Assembly: GCA_964473395.1 (NCBI GenBank)
Contig: CAYYOW010000057.1
Span: 1-14,137 of the forward strand
DNA from: Sulfidibacterium sp964473395
GTDB taxonomy: Bacteria; Bacteroidota; Bacteroidia; Bacteroidales; F082
Reading direction: 5' to 3'
DNA: 14,137 nucleotides
Position 1 is the stretch's first letter. Each line of letters opens with the position of its first letter. Made by a program: the position numbers and the translations under genes. Below the pieces are notes generated by a model, which was given only the letters and a program-made list of their open reading frames with translations, was not told the origin of the DNA and made no database searches. This document shows, piece by piece, positions 1-7,617 of this stretch.

Positions 1-3
1 GCA

Positions 4-134
4 GCCTGCTGAAAGGGCTGCGTAGCAACTGTTGGCGGGCGGAGGCTTCTCGCCTCAGGCAAAGAAGACCACGCACCGGCTACAGTTGCTAAGCAGGCCT
101 GAAGGAGCTATAACGGACAGCCCGTATGGCGTCC
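4..134. repeat. Inverted-repeat-rich intergenic segment upstream of rplS
   Basis: I see no convincing coding frame here. The DNA is GC-rich compared with the AT-rich stretch that follows. TAGCAACTGT (23-32) is the exact reverse complement of ACAGTTGCTA (82-91), and GCCTGCT (4-10) pairs with AGCAGGC (92-98), giving a long imperfect stem. Inside it GAGGC (42-46) can pair with GCCTC (52-56). A second hairpin pairs GGAC/GTCC and GCC/GGC across 115-134 with one bulged base. It could be an interspersed repeat, the end of a structured RNA, or the downstream edge of a gene cut by the window start. I do not recognise the family. Confidence 0.4.
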
Positions 135-200
135 AAATTATTATGCCATATTACCTGTTCCGTGTTGTGCAAACCCCTAAAAAACTTTTCAGAAAAAATA

Positions 201-230
201 TTTGTAGTTAACGAAATAGCTGTATATTTG
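201..230 (+). promoter_or_regulatory. Predicted rplS promoter (Bacteroidota type)
   Basis: TATATTTG (223-230) matches the Bacteroidota -7 consensus TAnnTTTG, and TTTG (201-204) is the -33 element with 18 bases between them. Transcription would start near 236, giving a leader of about 35 bases before the rplS ATG at 270. Confidence 0.7.
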
Positions 231-269
231 CACTCATTTTTTGAGACAACGTTACAAAGCATAAAAACA

Positions 270-623
270 ATGAGCAAGCAGAAATTAATTCAGCTGGTAG
301 AAGACAGTATAGAGGTCAAGGAATTTCCAAAATTCAAGGCTGGAGACACCATTACCGTTACTTATAAAATTAAAGAAGGAAACAAAGAACGTCTGCAGAA
401 GTTTCAGGGCGTTGTGCTTCAGCGTGTAGGCAGCGGTCCGACAGCCACCTTCACGGTAAGGAAAATTTCCGGTAACGTGGGTGTTGAGCGTATTTTCCCC
501 ATCTCGTCACCTTTCATCGAAGAGATTATGGTGAACAAAGTGGGGGTTGTCCGCAGGGCACGTATTTTCTACTTCAGAAATCTCCGCGGTAAAAAAGCCC
601 GCATCAAGGAGAAAAGACATTAA
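270..623 (+). CDS. rplS: 50S ribosomal protein L19
   Basis: The protein is a large-subunit ribosomal protein located at the 30S-50S interface. The 117-residue product matches the usual L19 length. It shows the family core: a beta-barrel start with FKAGDTITVTYKIKEGNKER, then LQKFQGVVLQRVGSG, the RKISGNVGVERIFPISSP segment, and the basic tail RRARIFYFRNLRGKKARIKE. The frame is open upstream to 126, but the ATG at 270 is chosen because the family starts here (MSKQKLIQLVE), because the upstream residues have no L19 similarity, and because the predicted promoter (201-230) lies inside the extension. An intrinsic terminator follows directly, so the gene is probably transcribed alone. Confidence 0.97.
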   Translation: MSKQKLIQLVEDSIEVKEFPKFKAGDTITVTYKIKEGNKERLQKFQGVVLQRVGSGPTATFTVRKISGNVGVERIFPISSPFIEEIMVNKVGVVRRARIFYFRNLRGKKARIKEKRH

Positions 624-645
624 ACAATTTGTTTATGAAATGTTC

Positions 646-676
646 AAAGCCAATCCGGAAGGGTTGGCTTTTTTTT
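646..676 (+). terminator. Rho-independent terminator of rplS
   Basis: AAAGCCAATCC (646-656) pairs with GGGTTGGCTTT (661-671) around a GGAA loop, with one G-T wobble. It runs straight into a T tract (669-676). This is a canonical intrinsic terminator 22 bases after the rplS stop codon. Confidence 0.92.
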
Positions 677-681
677 GTGGC

Positions 682-737
682 AGCGGTGGCGGATAAATGT
701 GTTTCTCCACCACCGCTTAAAGCGTCTTCGCTTTAAG
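682..737. repeat. Two overlapping hairpins between rplS and coaD
   Basis: AGCGGTGG (682-689) is the reverse complement of CCACCGCT (710-717). CTTAAAGCG (716-724) pairs perfectly with CGCTTTAAG (729-737) around a TCTT loop. The two stems share bases 716-717, so they cannot both form in full. Neither is followed by a T run. The rest of the 247-base gap between rplS and coaD shows no gene. Confidence 0.5.
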
Positions 738-839
738 TAACAAATGAATGATTGCCATTGGCTGCTAACCCAGACATAAGCCGATGTCCGACCTGAAAGG
801 AAAAAATAAAGTCACAACTTTTCGTATGTCAACTCTTGT

Positions 840-847
840 TATCTTTA
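840..847 (+). promoter_or_regulatory. Possible coaD promoter -7 element
   Basis: TATCTTTA differs from TAnnTTTG at one base and lies 24 bases before the coaD start. No clear -33 TTTG is seen at the right distance, only TTTT around 819-822. The prediction is weak. Confidence 0.35.
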
Positions 848-870
848 CCCTTTCAAATCAAAGGAGAAAA

Positions 871-1329
871 ATGGAAAAAATTGCGCTGTTTCCCGGCTCT
901 TTCGACCCTATCACGCTGGGACATGTTTCTGTTATCCGAAGGGCGTTGCCTCTTTTTGACAAAATCATCATCGCCATTGGTGTGAATTCTGACAAAAAAC
1001 ACATGTTTCCGCTGGAAAAACGAAAGGCTTGGATTGCGTCCGTTTTTAAAAATGAAACTGCCATTGAAGTGCAGACTTACGATGGCCTTACGGTGGACTT
1101 TTGCAAAAAGACAGGGGCAAACTTTATCCTGCGTGGGCTGCGTACAGCAGCAGATTTTGAATTTGAACGCAGTATAGGGCAGATAAACAGAAAGCTATTT
1201 CCTGAAATTGAGACTGTTTTTATCCTTACGGAACCCGAATATACACCTATATCGTCTTCCATTGTTCGTGATGTATTCAGGCATGGCGGCGACATTAGCG
1301 GCATGGTTCCCAAAGAAGTTGTCCTGTAA
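871..1329 (+). CDS. coaD: Phosphopantetheine adenylyltransferase
   Basis: CoaD transfers AMP from ATP to 4'-phosphopantetheine, making dephospho-CoA, the penultimate step of CoA synthesis in the cytoplasm. The 152-residue product has the nucleotidyltransferase signature FPGSFDPITLGH with the TxGH motif at T15-H18. It also has YDGLTVDF, the RGLRTAADFEFE motif starting at R88, and the C-terminal ISSSIVRDVFRHGGDISGMVP segment. Length is slightly short of the usual ~160 residues, as is common in this phylum. The frame is open from 784, but the ATG at 871 is preceded by AAGGAG (861-866) and begins exactly where the family begins. The gene starts a tight run with the methyltransferase (15-base gap) and the secreted thioredoxin-like gene. 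Confidence 0.96.
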   Translation: MEKIALFPGSFDPITLGHVSVIRRALPLFDKIIIAIGVNSDKKHMFPLEKRKAWIASVFKNETAIEVQTYDGLTVDFCKKTGANFILRGLRTAADFEFERSIGQINRKLFPEIETVFILTEPEYTPISSSIVRDVFRHGGDISGMVPKEVVL

Positions 1330-1344
1330 TATCAGGTTGTTATC

Positions 1345-1989
1345 GTGGAGAAACTTTCGCAAAAAGATTATTGGGACAAGGTAGCTGCCGAAAAGAGTTT
1401 TACGCTTCGCCCTGACTTTCGCCTGCTGGAAACCAGCATTGATAAGGATGCCTTTATTGTGGATTACGGTTGTGGTTACGGCCGGACATTGGAGGAATTT
1501 TACCAGGTCGGCTACCGGAATATGCTGGGACTGGATTTCTCCAGTGAGATGGTTGCACGCGGCCATAAATCTTTCCCGTATTTAAATTTGCAAATAGTTG
1601 AAAATACACATACGAATCTACCCTGTAATTCCGTTGATATGGTGCTGCTTTTCGCTCTGCTGACCTGTATAACAGAAGATAAACAACAGCAGGAGGTTAT
1701 GGATGAGGTCAAACGTATTTTAAAACCCGGAGGTGTTGTTTACGTGTCAGACTTTTTGCTGAACAACGATGAACGGAATAATAAAAGATATGCTGCTTAC
1801 GCCGAAAAATATGACTTGTATGGTGTTTTCGACCTGCCCGAAGGCGTTACCCTTCGCCATCATGACGAAAATTATGTGAAACAGCTGATGAATGATTTTT
1901 CCATCACCCATTTTGAAAAAACGGAGAACAGAACTATGAACGGACATATTTCCAATGGATTTGTGTTGATGGCGCAAAAAGAGAGATGA
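1345..1989 (+). CDS. Class I SAM-dependent methyltransferase, substrate unknown
   Basis: This 214-residue cytoplasmic protein has the Rossmann-fold methyltransferase layout: SAM-binding motif I VDYGCGYGRTLEEF (D40-G46), the acidic ribose-binding residue in LGLDFSSEM (D64), a motif IV-like region (SVDMVLLFALLTCI), and post-motif VLKPGG-type segment at L126-G130. It resembles the small Methyltransf_11/25-type enzymes. The substrate cannot be read from sequence. The start is GTG at 1345; the first in-frame ATG would remove motif I. Its stop overlaps the start of the next gene in ATGA (1986-1989), which suggests translational coupling, and it follows coaD by 15 bases. Confidence 0.85.
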   Translation: MEKLSQKDYWDKVAAEKSFTLRPDFRLLETSIDKDAFIVDYGCGYGRTLEEFYQVGYRNMLGLDFSSEMVARGHKSFPYLNLQIVENTHTNLPCNSVDMVLLFALLTCITEDKQQQEVMDEVKRILKPGGVVYVSDFLLNNDERNNKRYAAYAEKYDLYGVFDLPEGVTLRHHDENYVKQLMNDFSITHFEKTENRTMNGHISNGFVLMAQKER

Positions 1990-3398
1990 TACAACTGAAA
2001 AAGATTTTTCCACTTTTGCTGTTCTTGTTACCGACCGGCCTGAATGCACAAAATGTACGGATAAGCGGTCGTGTGGAAGGTTTTGCTCCGAAAAGTCTGG
2101 TGCGGGTTTTGGTTTATGCCGACCAGTTTTCGCGGCTGAAAAAAACACTGGTGACCACACGGACAGACAGCGCCGGTAACTTCCGGTTGTCTTTTCCTGT
2201 TAAGGCTACCACATATGCCATGCTTGCTGTCAATTTGAAACGTACCGGTTTCTACCTGAAGCCGGAGGCTGTTTACCATTTTAAGATTACTCAGGATTCG
2301 CTCATTCGTAATGCTTCACCATTTCAGGAAATTCCGTTACAGGTGCAAATGAAGGCTGAAGATGACAGTCTGAATAGATATATAGTAGCCTACGATTCGC
2401 TTTACAACCAGCTTATTGTAAACCATTTCAGAGATATTTACCAATTCCATAACCGGAAAATATTAAAATCTTTTGAGGCGAAGGTAAGCCGCATGTTCGG
2501 GTATGTCAAATCCCCCTACTTCAGGCATTACGTGCGCTATTCGATGGCTTCGATGGTGTGGGGTTCACGCACAAAGTCGTTGGATGAGATAGTAGCTACT
2601 TATTTTACGGGGAAACCGGTTTTGTACCAAAATATCCAATACACTGAGCTTTTCAGCGACTTTTTCCAGTCTTATTTCGAATCTACGGTGAAAAAGCCGG
2701 TAAGCCGCGACAAACTTTTCTCCATTATCCCGCAAAGGAATTTAAAAAAGCTGGATAACCTTTTTGCTTCTGATCCGGCACTTGGTGCCGATGCCCGTGT
2801 GAGGCAACTTACTGAAATGATTCAGCTGGCTAAATATTATTCCAACCATGGCTTTGACAGAAAAGATATAAAGGCGCTTTTCGGACAGATAGCGAAGCGT
2901 AGCCATTTTCCTGAAAACAGGGAGATTGCCCGTGATTATCTGGTGAAATTGGATATCCTGGAACCCGGAACTCCTGCTCCGGCTTTCCGTTTGCCCGATT
3001 TCATGGGAAAAGAATTTTCATTGAAAGATTTCAGGGGCAAATTTGTCCTTTTGAGTTTTATCAAAACACGATGTCCGGTCTGCAACCGGCAACTCAACGA
3101 ATTGGACGACATAAGCCAAAAGGTGGGGATGGATTTTACTAACATGACCATAGTGAAAGGGAAGGTGACGTCCGGATTTATTCGCGAAGTGCGTCCCACA
3201 GATCGTGGCTGGCCATTTTTGTTGCTGGGGAAAAATATTTTGCTACTGGAGAAATATCAGATTGTTACCTATCCGGCCTACGTGCTTATAGACCCGCAAG
3301 GGCGTATCTCATTGGCTCCGGCTCCCATGCCTGACGGTGATTTGCAACAGCGTATCGCTGCACTGATAAATGCCTATAAAAAAAGAGAACAAAATTGA
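1986..3398 (+). CDS. Secreted thioredoxin-like (TlpA/ResA type) protein with a long N-terminal domain
   Basis: The 470-residue product begins with a signal peptide (MIQLKKIFPLLLFLLPTGLNA, likely cleaved before Q22), so it acts in the periplasm. Residues ~25-110 form a beta-rich region like the DUF4369-type domains often fused to thioredoxins in Bacteroidota. A largely helical region of unknown role spans ~115-315. The C-terminal domain (~320-465) is an AhpC/TlpA-type thioredoxin fold: PAPAFRLPDFMGKEFSLKDFRGK, the redox pair C363-P-V-C366, and the cis-proline in VTYPAYVLID (P430). The family reduces or exchanges disulfides of exported proteins; the exact partner is unknown. It is probably co-translated with the preceding methyltransferase through the ATGA overlap. 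Confidence 0.88.
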   Translation: MIQLKKIFPLLLFLLPTGLNAQNVRISGRVEGFAPKSLVRVLVYADQFSRLKKTLVTTRTDSAGNFRLSFPVKATTYAMLAVNLKRTGFYLKPEAVYHFKITQDSLIRNASPFQEIPLQVQMKAEDDSLNRYIVAYDSLYNQLIVNHFRDIYQFHNRKILKSFEAKVSRMFGYVKSPYFRHYVRYSMASMVWGSRTKSLDEIVATYFTGKPVLYQNIQYTELFSDFFQSYFESTVKKPVSRDKLFSIIPQRNLKKLDNLFASDPALGADARVRQLTEMIQLAKYYSNHGFDRKDIKALFGQIAKRSHFPENREIARDYLVKLDILEPGTPAPAFRLPDFMGKEFSLKDFRGKFVLLSFIKTRCPVCNRQLNELDDISQKVGMDFTNMTIVKGKVTSGFIREVRPTDRGWPFLLLGKNILLLEKYQIVTYPAYVLIDPQGRISLAPAPMPDGDLQQRIAALINAYKKREQN

Positions 3399-3409
3399 CC
3401 TGCTTTCAA

Positions 3410-3417
3410 TACCTTTG
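3410..3417 (+). promoter_or_regulatory. Predicted secA promoter -7 element
   Basis: TACCTTTG matches TAnnTTTG exactly, 12 bases after the previous stop codon and 76 bases before the secA ATG. No TTTG is seen at the usual -33 distance. The rest of the 95-base gap holds no other feature that I recognise. Confidence 0.55.
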
Positions 3418-3493
3418 CAAAGTTATTTAACTTGTCAGGTTATGCTATTAAGGAACAATAATTGATAAGAATAGTTTTCAATTTAAAGAGATC

Positions 3494-6400
3494 ATGATTG
3501 ACTTTATAAAAAAAGTATTGGGAGACAAGGCCTCTCGCGATAAAAAAGCCATTAACCCCATCGTTAATAAAATAAAAGAAGCTTATAAGGCAATAATAGA
3601 CCTTAGTAACGATGATTTGCGTGCCAAAACACAGGAGTTCAGGGAAAAGATTGCTTCCCATATTTCAGAAGATGAGGAAAAGAGAGCTTCGTTAAAACAA
3701 CGTATTGAAGATGAGCATGATATACCTATGCATGAGAAGGAAAAGATCTATGGCGAAATAGATAAGCTCTCTGCTCAAATATACGAAAAAACTCAGGAGA
3801 TACTGGATATGTTACTCCCGGAAGCTTTTGCTGTGATGAAAGAAACCGCCCGCAGGTTCAAAGATAACCCGGAGGTAATTGTAACGGCAAACGACTGGGA
3901 TCGTCATTTGGCTACTACAATAGACAACGTGCGAATTGAGGGTGACAAAGCGTACTACAAAAACCAGTGGATGGCTGGCGGAAGCCTCATTACCTGGGAG
4001 ATGGTGCATTACGATGTGCAGCTTTATGGTGGTGTGGTTCTGCATCAGGGGAAGATTGCCGAGATGGCTACCGGTGAAGGGAAAACCCTTGTGGCTACAC
4101 TTCCGGTTTATTTGAATGCTTTGCCAGGAAAAGGTGTACACGTGGTTACGGTGAACGACTATCTGGCTAAGCGTGACTCCGAATGGATGGGCATGCTGCT
4201 GGAGTTTCATGGAATGAAGGTCGATTGTATTGATAAACATGACCCTAACACCGCTGAGCGTCGCAATGCTTACCTTTCTGATGTTACGTACGGAACCAAC
4301 AATGAATTTGGGTTTGATTATCTGCGTGACAATATGACAGGGGATCCGGACGAAATGGTGCAGCGCGACCCCTATTACAGTATTGTGGACGAAGTTGACT
4401 CCGTATTGATTGATGATGCCCGTACACCACTGATTATTTCAGGACCCACGCCAAAGGGCGAAAAACACGAATTTGACGTTCTGAAAGGAGACGTGGAGAA
4501 ATTATACAATGCACAGAAAAATCTGGTGTCTCACTTGATATCAGAGGCTCGCAGCATATTAAAAAATAATCCGAAAGGGGAAGAACTTAACAAAGCCGGG
4601 GATTTGATTTTCACTGCCTATCACGGGCTTCCGAAAAATCATGCGCTGATTAAGCTCCTTAGCGAAGAGGGGAACAAAGCCCTTATGCAAAAGCGCGAAA
4701 GCTTTTATTTGCAGGAACAGGCAAAAAATATGCACATTATAGATGATGAGCTTTATTTTGTTATTGATGAAAAAAACAACTCTTCCGACCTGTCGGAAAA
4801 AGGTATTGACCTGCTCACAAAATCATATAATGATCCTAATTTCTTTATTCTTCCCAACATTGGCGAACGTGTAGCTGAGCTGGAAAGCATGGGCCTGGAA
4901 GAAAAGGATCTGCTGCAGAAGAGAAATGAGATGATTACCGATTACGCCATTAAATCGGAAAGGGTACACACGGTTACCCAGCTGCTGAAAGCCTATACGC
5001 TTTTTGAAAAAAATGTGGAATACGTCATTATGGACAACAAAATCAAAATTGTTGATGAACAAACCGGACGTATTATGGAAGGCCGTCGTTATTCTGACGG
5101 TTTGCACCAGGCCATCGAAGCGAAAGAAAATGTGAAAGTTGAAGCGGCTACGCAAACCTATGCCACGGTTACGCTGCAGAACTATTTCAGAATGTATAAG
5201 AAACTTGCCGGGATGACCGGTACTGCCGAAACGGAAGCCGGCGAGCTCTGGGATATTTACAAGCTGGATGTTGTGGTGATTCCCACTAACAAGCCCATAG
5301 TAAGAGACGACAGGCAGGATTTGGTTTATAAGACAAAACGGGAAAAATATACTGCGGTAATTGATGAAATTGAAAATCTGGTAAACTTAAAAAGACCGTC
5401 TCTGGTAGGAACTACCTCCGTAGAAACTTCGGAGTTGTTAAGCAAGATGTTGATGCGGAGGCATATTGATCATAACATCCTGAATGCCAAATTACACTTT
5501 AAGGAGGCACAAATTATCAGAGAAGCAGGCCAGGCCGGAAAAGTAACCATTGCCACCAACATGGCCGGTCGTGGTACGGATATAAAGCTGGGGCCCGGTG
5601 TGGTAGAAGCTGGTGGTCTGGCCATTATAGGTACGGAAAGGCACGATTCAAGGCGTGTTGACAGGCAGCTGCGTGGTCGTGCAGGCCGTCAGGGCGACCC
5701 GGGAAGTTCACAGTTCTATGTGTCGCTCGAAGATGACCTGATGCGTATGTTCAGTTCGGGACGTGTTGCCGGAATTATGGACCGCCTCGGACTGAAAGAG
5801 GGAGAGGTTATTCAGCACTCCATGATTACCAAATCCATCGAAAGGGCGCAAAGGAAGGTGGAAGAGAACAACTTTGGTATCAGAAAGCGTTTGCTGGAGT
5901 ACGACGACATCATGAATTCGCAAAGGGAGGTGATTTATAAAAAACGCCGTCATGCACTCTTTGGCGACCGCCTGGCCGTTGATATTTCCAACATGATGTA
6001 TGACCTTTGTGAACAGATTGTTTTTGAAAATCAGGAGAAGAGTGACTTTGCAGCCTTTGAGATGCAGGTTTTACGCATTCTTTCTACTGAGTCGGTTGTA
6101 AATGCGAAAGAGTTTCTTTCGATGCCGGCTGAAGAGATTACCGAGAAACTCTTTGCAAAAGTTTACAAATCTTATCAACAAAAGCGGGAACGCCTTATCA
6201 TACAGACTTTCCCCGTGGTGAAAGATGTGTATGAAAATCAGTCGCAATACGAAAATATTGCTATTCCTTTCAGTGATGGGCAAAAACAGGTACAGGTTAT
6301 TGCAAACCTGAAAAAAGCTGTAGAAACGGAAGGAAAAGAAATTGCCCTGGCTTTTGAAAAAGGTATTGTACTCAACACCATCGACGACGCCTGGAAAGAG

Positions 6401-6787
6401 CAGTTGCGTGAGATGGATGACCTGAAACAGTCTGTCCAGAATGCTTCCTACGAACAAAAGGATCCGTTGTTGGTTTATAAATTCGAGTCGTTTAACCTTT
6501 TTAAAAGTATGATCGAGAAGATCAATAACGAGGTGGTATCCTATCTCATCAGAGGCGATATTTTCAACCCGGATCAGCAAGTATTCAGAGAAGCAAAAAT
6601 AAACCGTGGTATCGATCGCTCCAAAATCCGTGAGGAACGGGGAGATATGTTGTCGCAGGCGCATGCAGATACACAGGAACACAGGAAACCCCAGCCGATT
6701 AAAGTGGCGAAAAAGGTAGGACGTAACGATCCTTGTCCCTGTGGCAGTGGAAAAAAATATAAGAACTGCTGTGGAAGAAATGCTTAA
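3494..6787 (+). CDS. secA: Preprotein translocase motor ATPase SecA
   Basis: SecA is the ATPase that pushes unfolded preproteins through SecYEG at the inner membrane. The 1,097-residue product has the Bacteroidota length, longer than the ~900 residues of E. coli. Visible motifs: Walker A in MATGEGKTLVA (G194-T198), the DEVD Walker B (D299-D302), the MTGTAETEAGE helicase motif, and QLRGRAGRQGDPGSSQF (Q725 onward), helicase motif VI of the second nucleotide-binding domain. Extra residues between roughly 335 and 430, within the preprotein cross-linking region, account for part of the added length. The C-terminus carries CPCGSGKKYKNCCG with C1081, C1083, C1092 and C1093, the CxCx8CC zinc site that binds SecB and lipids in studied homologues. 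The ATG at 3494 gives the family N-terminus (MIDFIKKVLGDKASRD). Confidence 0.98.
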   Translation: MIDFIKKVLGDKASRDKKAINPIVNKIKEAYKAIIDLSNDDLRAKTQEFREKIASHISEDEEKRASLKQRIEDEHDIPMHEKEKIYGEIDKLSAQIYEKTQEILDMLLPEAFAVMKETARRFKDNPEVIVTANDWDRHLATTIDNVRIEGDKAYYKNQWMAGGSLITWEMVHYDVQLYGGVVLHQGKIAEMATGEGKTLVATLPVYLNALPGKGVHVVTVNDYLAKRDSEWMGMLLEFHGMKVDCIDKHDPNTAERRNAYLSDVTYGTNNEFGFDYLRDNMTGDPDEMVQRDPYYSIVDEVDSVLIDDARTPLIISGPTPKGEKHEFDVLKGDVEKLYNAQKNLVSHLISEARSILKNNPKGEELNKAGDLIFTAYHGLPKNHALIKLLSEEGNKALMQKRESFYLQEQAKNMHIIDDELYFVIDEKNNSSDLSEKGIDLLTKSYNDPNFFILPNIGERVAELESMGLEEKDLLQKRNEMITDYAIKSERVHTVTQLLKAYTLFEKNVEYVIMDNKIKIVDEQTGRIMEGRRYSDGLHQAIEAKENVKVEAATQTYATVTLQNYFRMYKKLAGMTGTAETEAGELWDIYKLDVVVIPTNKPIVRDDRQDLVYKTKREKYTAVIDEIENLVNLKRPSLVGTTSVETSELLSKMLMRRHIDHNILNAKLHFKEAQIIREAGQAGKVTIATNMAGRGTDIKLGPGVVEAGGLAIIGTERHDSRRVDRQLRGRAGRQGDPGSSQFYVSLEDDLMRMFSSGRVAGIMDRLGLKEGEVIQHSMITKSIERAQRKVEENNFGIRKRLLEYDDIMNSQREVIYKKRRHALFGDRLAVDISNMMYDLCEQIVFENQEKSDFAAFEMQVLRILSTESVVNAKEFLSMPAEEITEKLFAKVYKSYQQKRERLIIQTFPVVKDVYENQSQYENIAIPFSDGQKQVQVIANLKKAVETEGKEIALAFEKGIVLNTIDDAWKEQLREMDDLKQSVQNASYEQKDPLLVYKFESFNLFKSMIEKINNEVVSYLIRGDIFNPDQQVFREAKINRGIDRSKIREERGDMLSQAHADTQEHRKPQPIKVAKKVGRNDPCPCGSGKKYKNCCGRNA

Positions 6788-6792
6788 CTTTG
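6785..6792 (+). promoter_or_regulatory. Predicted promoter -7 element overlapping the secA stop codon
   Basis: TAACTTTG fits TAnnTTTG, and its first three bases are the secA TAA. A start of transcription near 6798 would leave a leader of about 17 bases before the ATG at 6815. No clear -33 TTTG is seen. Confidence 0.5.
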
Positions 6793-6814
6793 TCCAGTAA
6801 CAAAATCTTTCATA

Positions 6815-7246
6815 ATGAAAAGCTATGCCAAACTCTTTCTGATTTCTCTGATGGGTATTGTGATACTCTCTTCAGCCGATTGCAACAAACACCCAGCGGG
6901 CCCTCAGATCCATGTATATAGCTACCTCGAACCTATTCTTAATCCACCGGATACCTTTCAGATTGTCTATAATATTAGCACGTATGGCGATAAAATCGCC
7001 AATGTAATTTTTAAAGATGATGCCGTTTGGCTTGTCGAAAAACTGGGCGCTGGCAAGGTGTTACTCAAAGCGTTAAGCGATACCTCAACACTATACATAG
7101 CTAGCAAAGATACGCTGGCTATGAAAGGCGGAAATCGGTATAATTTTATTGTCAATAATAATAATTATACGGATTTTACCAATTATTTTGTGCAGTTTAC
7201 AAAGCTGCCCCTCAACTACAGCAGCTTTGAACCAAAGTTTAAGTAG
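6815..7246 (+). CDS. Small exported protein of unknown function
   Basis: I do not recognise a family. The 143-residue product starts with a charged, then hydrophobic, segment (MKSYAKLFLISLMGIVILSSADC), which is a signal peptide. The cysteine at residue 23 is preceded by S-A-D, a poor lipobox because position -1 is normally G, A or S, so either cleavage after SSA by signal peptidase I or atypical lipidation is possible. The mature part is beta-rich and polar, with the Asn-rich stretch VNNNNYTDFTNYF near the C-terminus; no cysteine pairs or catalytic motifs are seen. It follows secA by 27 bases and probably has its own promoter. Confidence 0.7.
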   Translation: MKSYAKLFLISLMGIVILSSADCNKHPAGPQIHVYSYLEPILNPPDTFQIVYNISTYGDKIANVIFKDDAVWLVEKLGAGKVLLKALSDTSTLYIASKDTLAMKGGNRYNFIVNNNNYTDFTNYFVQFTKLPLNYSSFEPKFK

Positions 7247-7269
7247 TGTTTGCCAGAAAACGTCTATTT

Positions 7270-7292
7270 CTGTCCCGATTCAATCGGGACAG
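7270..7292. repeat. Perfect palindromic hairpin after the exported-protein gene
   Basis: TGTCCCGATT (7271-7280) and AATCGGGACA (7282-7291) are perfect reverse complements around a single C, extended by a C-G pair at 7270/7292. There is no T run after it, so it is not a standard intrinsic terminator. Its place 24 bases after the stop codon suggests a 3'-end hairpin, protein site or dispersed palindromic repeat. A smaller palindrome, CTCTTTAAGAG, follows at 7302-7312. Confidence 0.7.
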
Positions 7293-7341
7293 GTTGTTAC
7301 GCTCTCTTTAAGAGTTAATCTTTACATTAGTAAACTCGTAG

Positions 7342-7557
7342 CGCTCAAAGTTTTGCAAACCCCAAACTCAGGTTGTAAGCTGGAATTACTTGTCTGTCCG
7401 TTACCAATTGTGCATTCTGGCAATGAATATGAGGATGGTATACGGTAAAGCCTGTGCTAAAGCTTCGGTACTCAGATACGAAGAAGTTATTTTCTATTCA
7501 ATAAGCTTGAATATCAGTCACTTTCTGTTTTTGAAAAAATTATTTCACCTTATTTAG
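7342..7557. other. Non-genic stretch with open frames on both strands, possible relic
   Basis: The plus strand is open from 7342 to the TAG at 7555-7557, with its first in-frame ATG at 7423 (MNMRMVYGKACAKASVLRYEE). The minus strand is open from 7497 to a stop at 7345-7347, ending in AYNLSLGFAKL. Neither has a ribosome-binding site or a recognisable domain. It could be a decayed gene or an interspersed repeat that happens to lack stops. The plus frame runs into the first copy of the 18-bp direct repeat. Confidence 0.25.
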
Positions 7558-7588
7558 GAAAAGGCTTGTCGGACAAATAATTTTTTTT
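7534..7588 (+). terminator. AT-only stem with T tract, terminator-like
   Basis: AAAAAATTATTT (7534-7545) is the perfect reverse complement of AAATAATTTTTT (7575-7586), and the T tract runs to 7588. Inside the loop CCTT/AAGG (7548-7551/7561-7564) and TTGTC/GACAA (7566-7570/7572-7576, overlapping the outer arm by two bases) can also pair. It may end transcription coming from the upstream gene before the thr promoter. The outer stem has no G-C pair, so its strength is doubtful. Confidence 0.4.
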
Positions 7589-7589
7589 C

Positions 7590-7597
7590 TACATTTA
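7590..7597 (+). promoter_or_regulatory. Predicted thr operon promoter -7 element
   Basis: TACATTTA is one base from TAnnTTTG. A TTG at 7566-7568 lies 21 bases upstream, slightly more than the usual spacing. Transcription would start near 7603, about 15 bases before the leader peptide start at 7618. Confidence 0.5.
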
Positions 7598-7617
7598 CCG
7601 CCAATAAAGGCAAACAC

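Noticed and set aside
126..269. Upstream extension of the rplS frame to an ATG at 126
   Set aside because: The extra 48 residues do not resemble L19, and the predicted promoter at 201-230 lies inside them.
784..870. Upstream extension of the coaD frame to 784
   Set aside because: The ATG at 871 has a good Shine-Dalgarno sequence and matches the family start; the added residues look random.
6071..6682. Minus-strand frame of 203 codons inside secA
   Set aside because: It is antisense to well-conserved SecA coding sequence and has no recognisable domain.
7149..7448. Plus-strand frame of 99 codons overlapping the end of the exported-protein gene
   Set aside because: It overlaps the better-supported gene in another frame, has no ribosome-binding site and reads through the perfect palindrome at 7271-7291.
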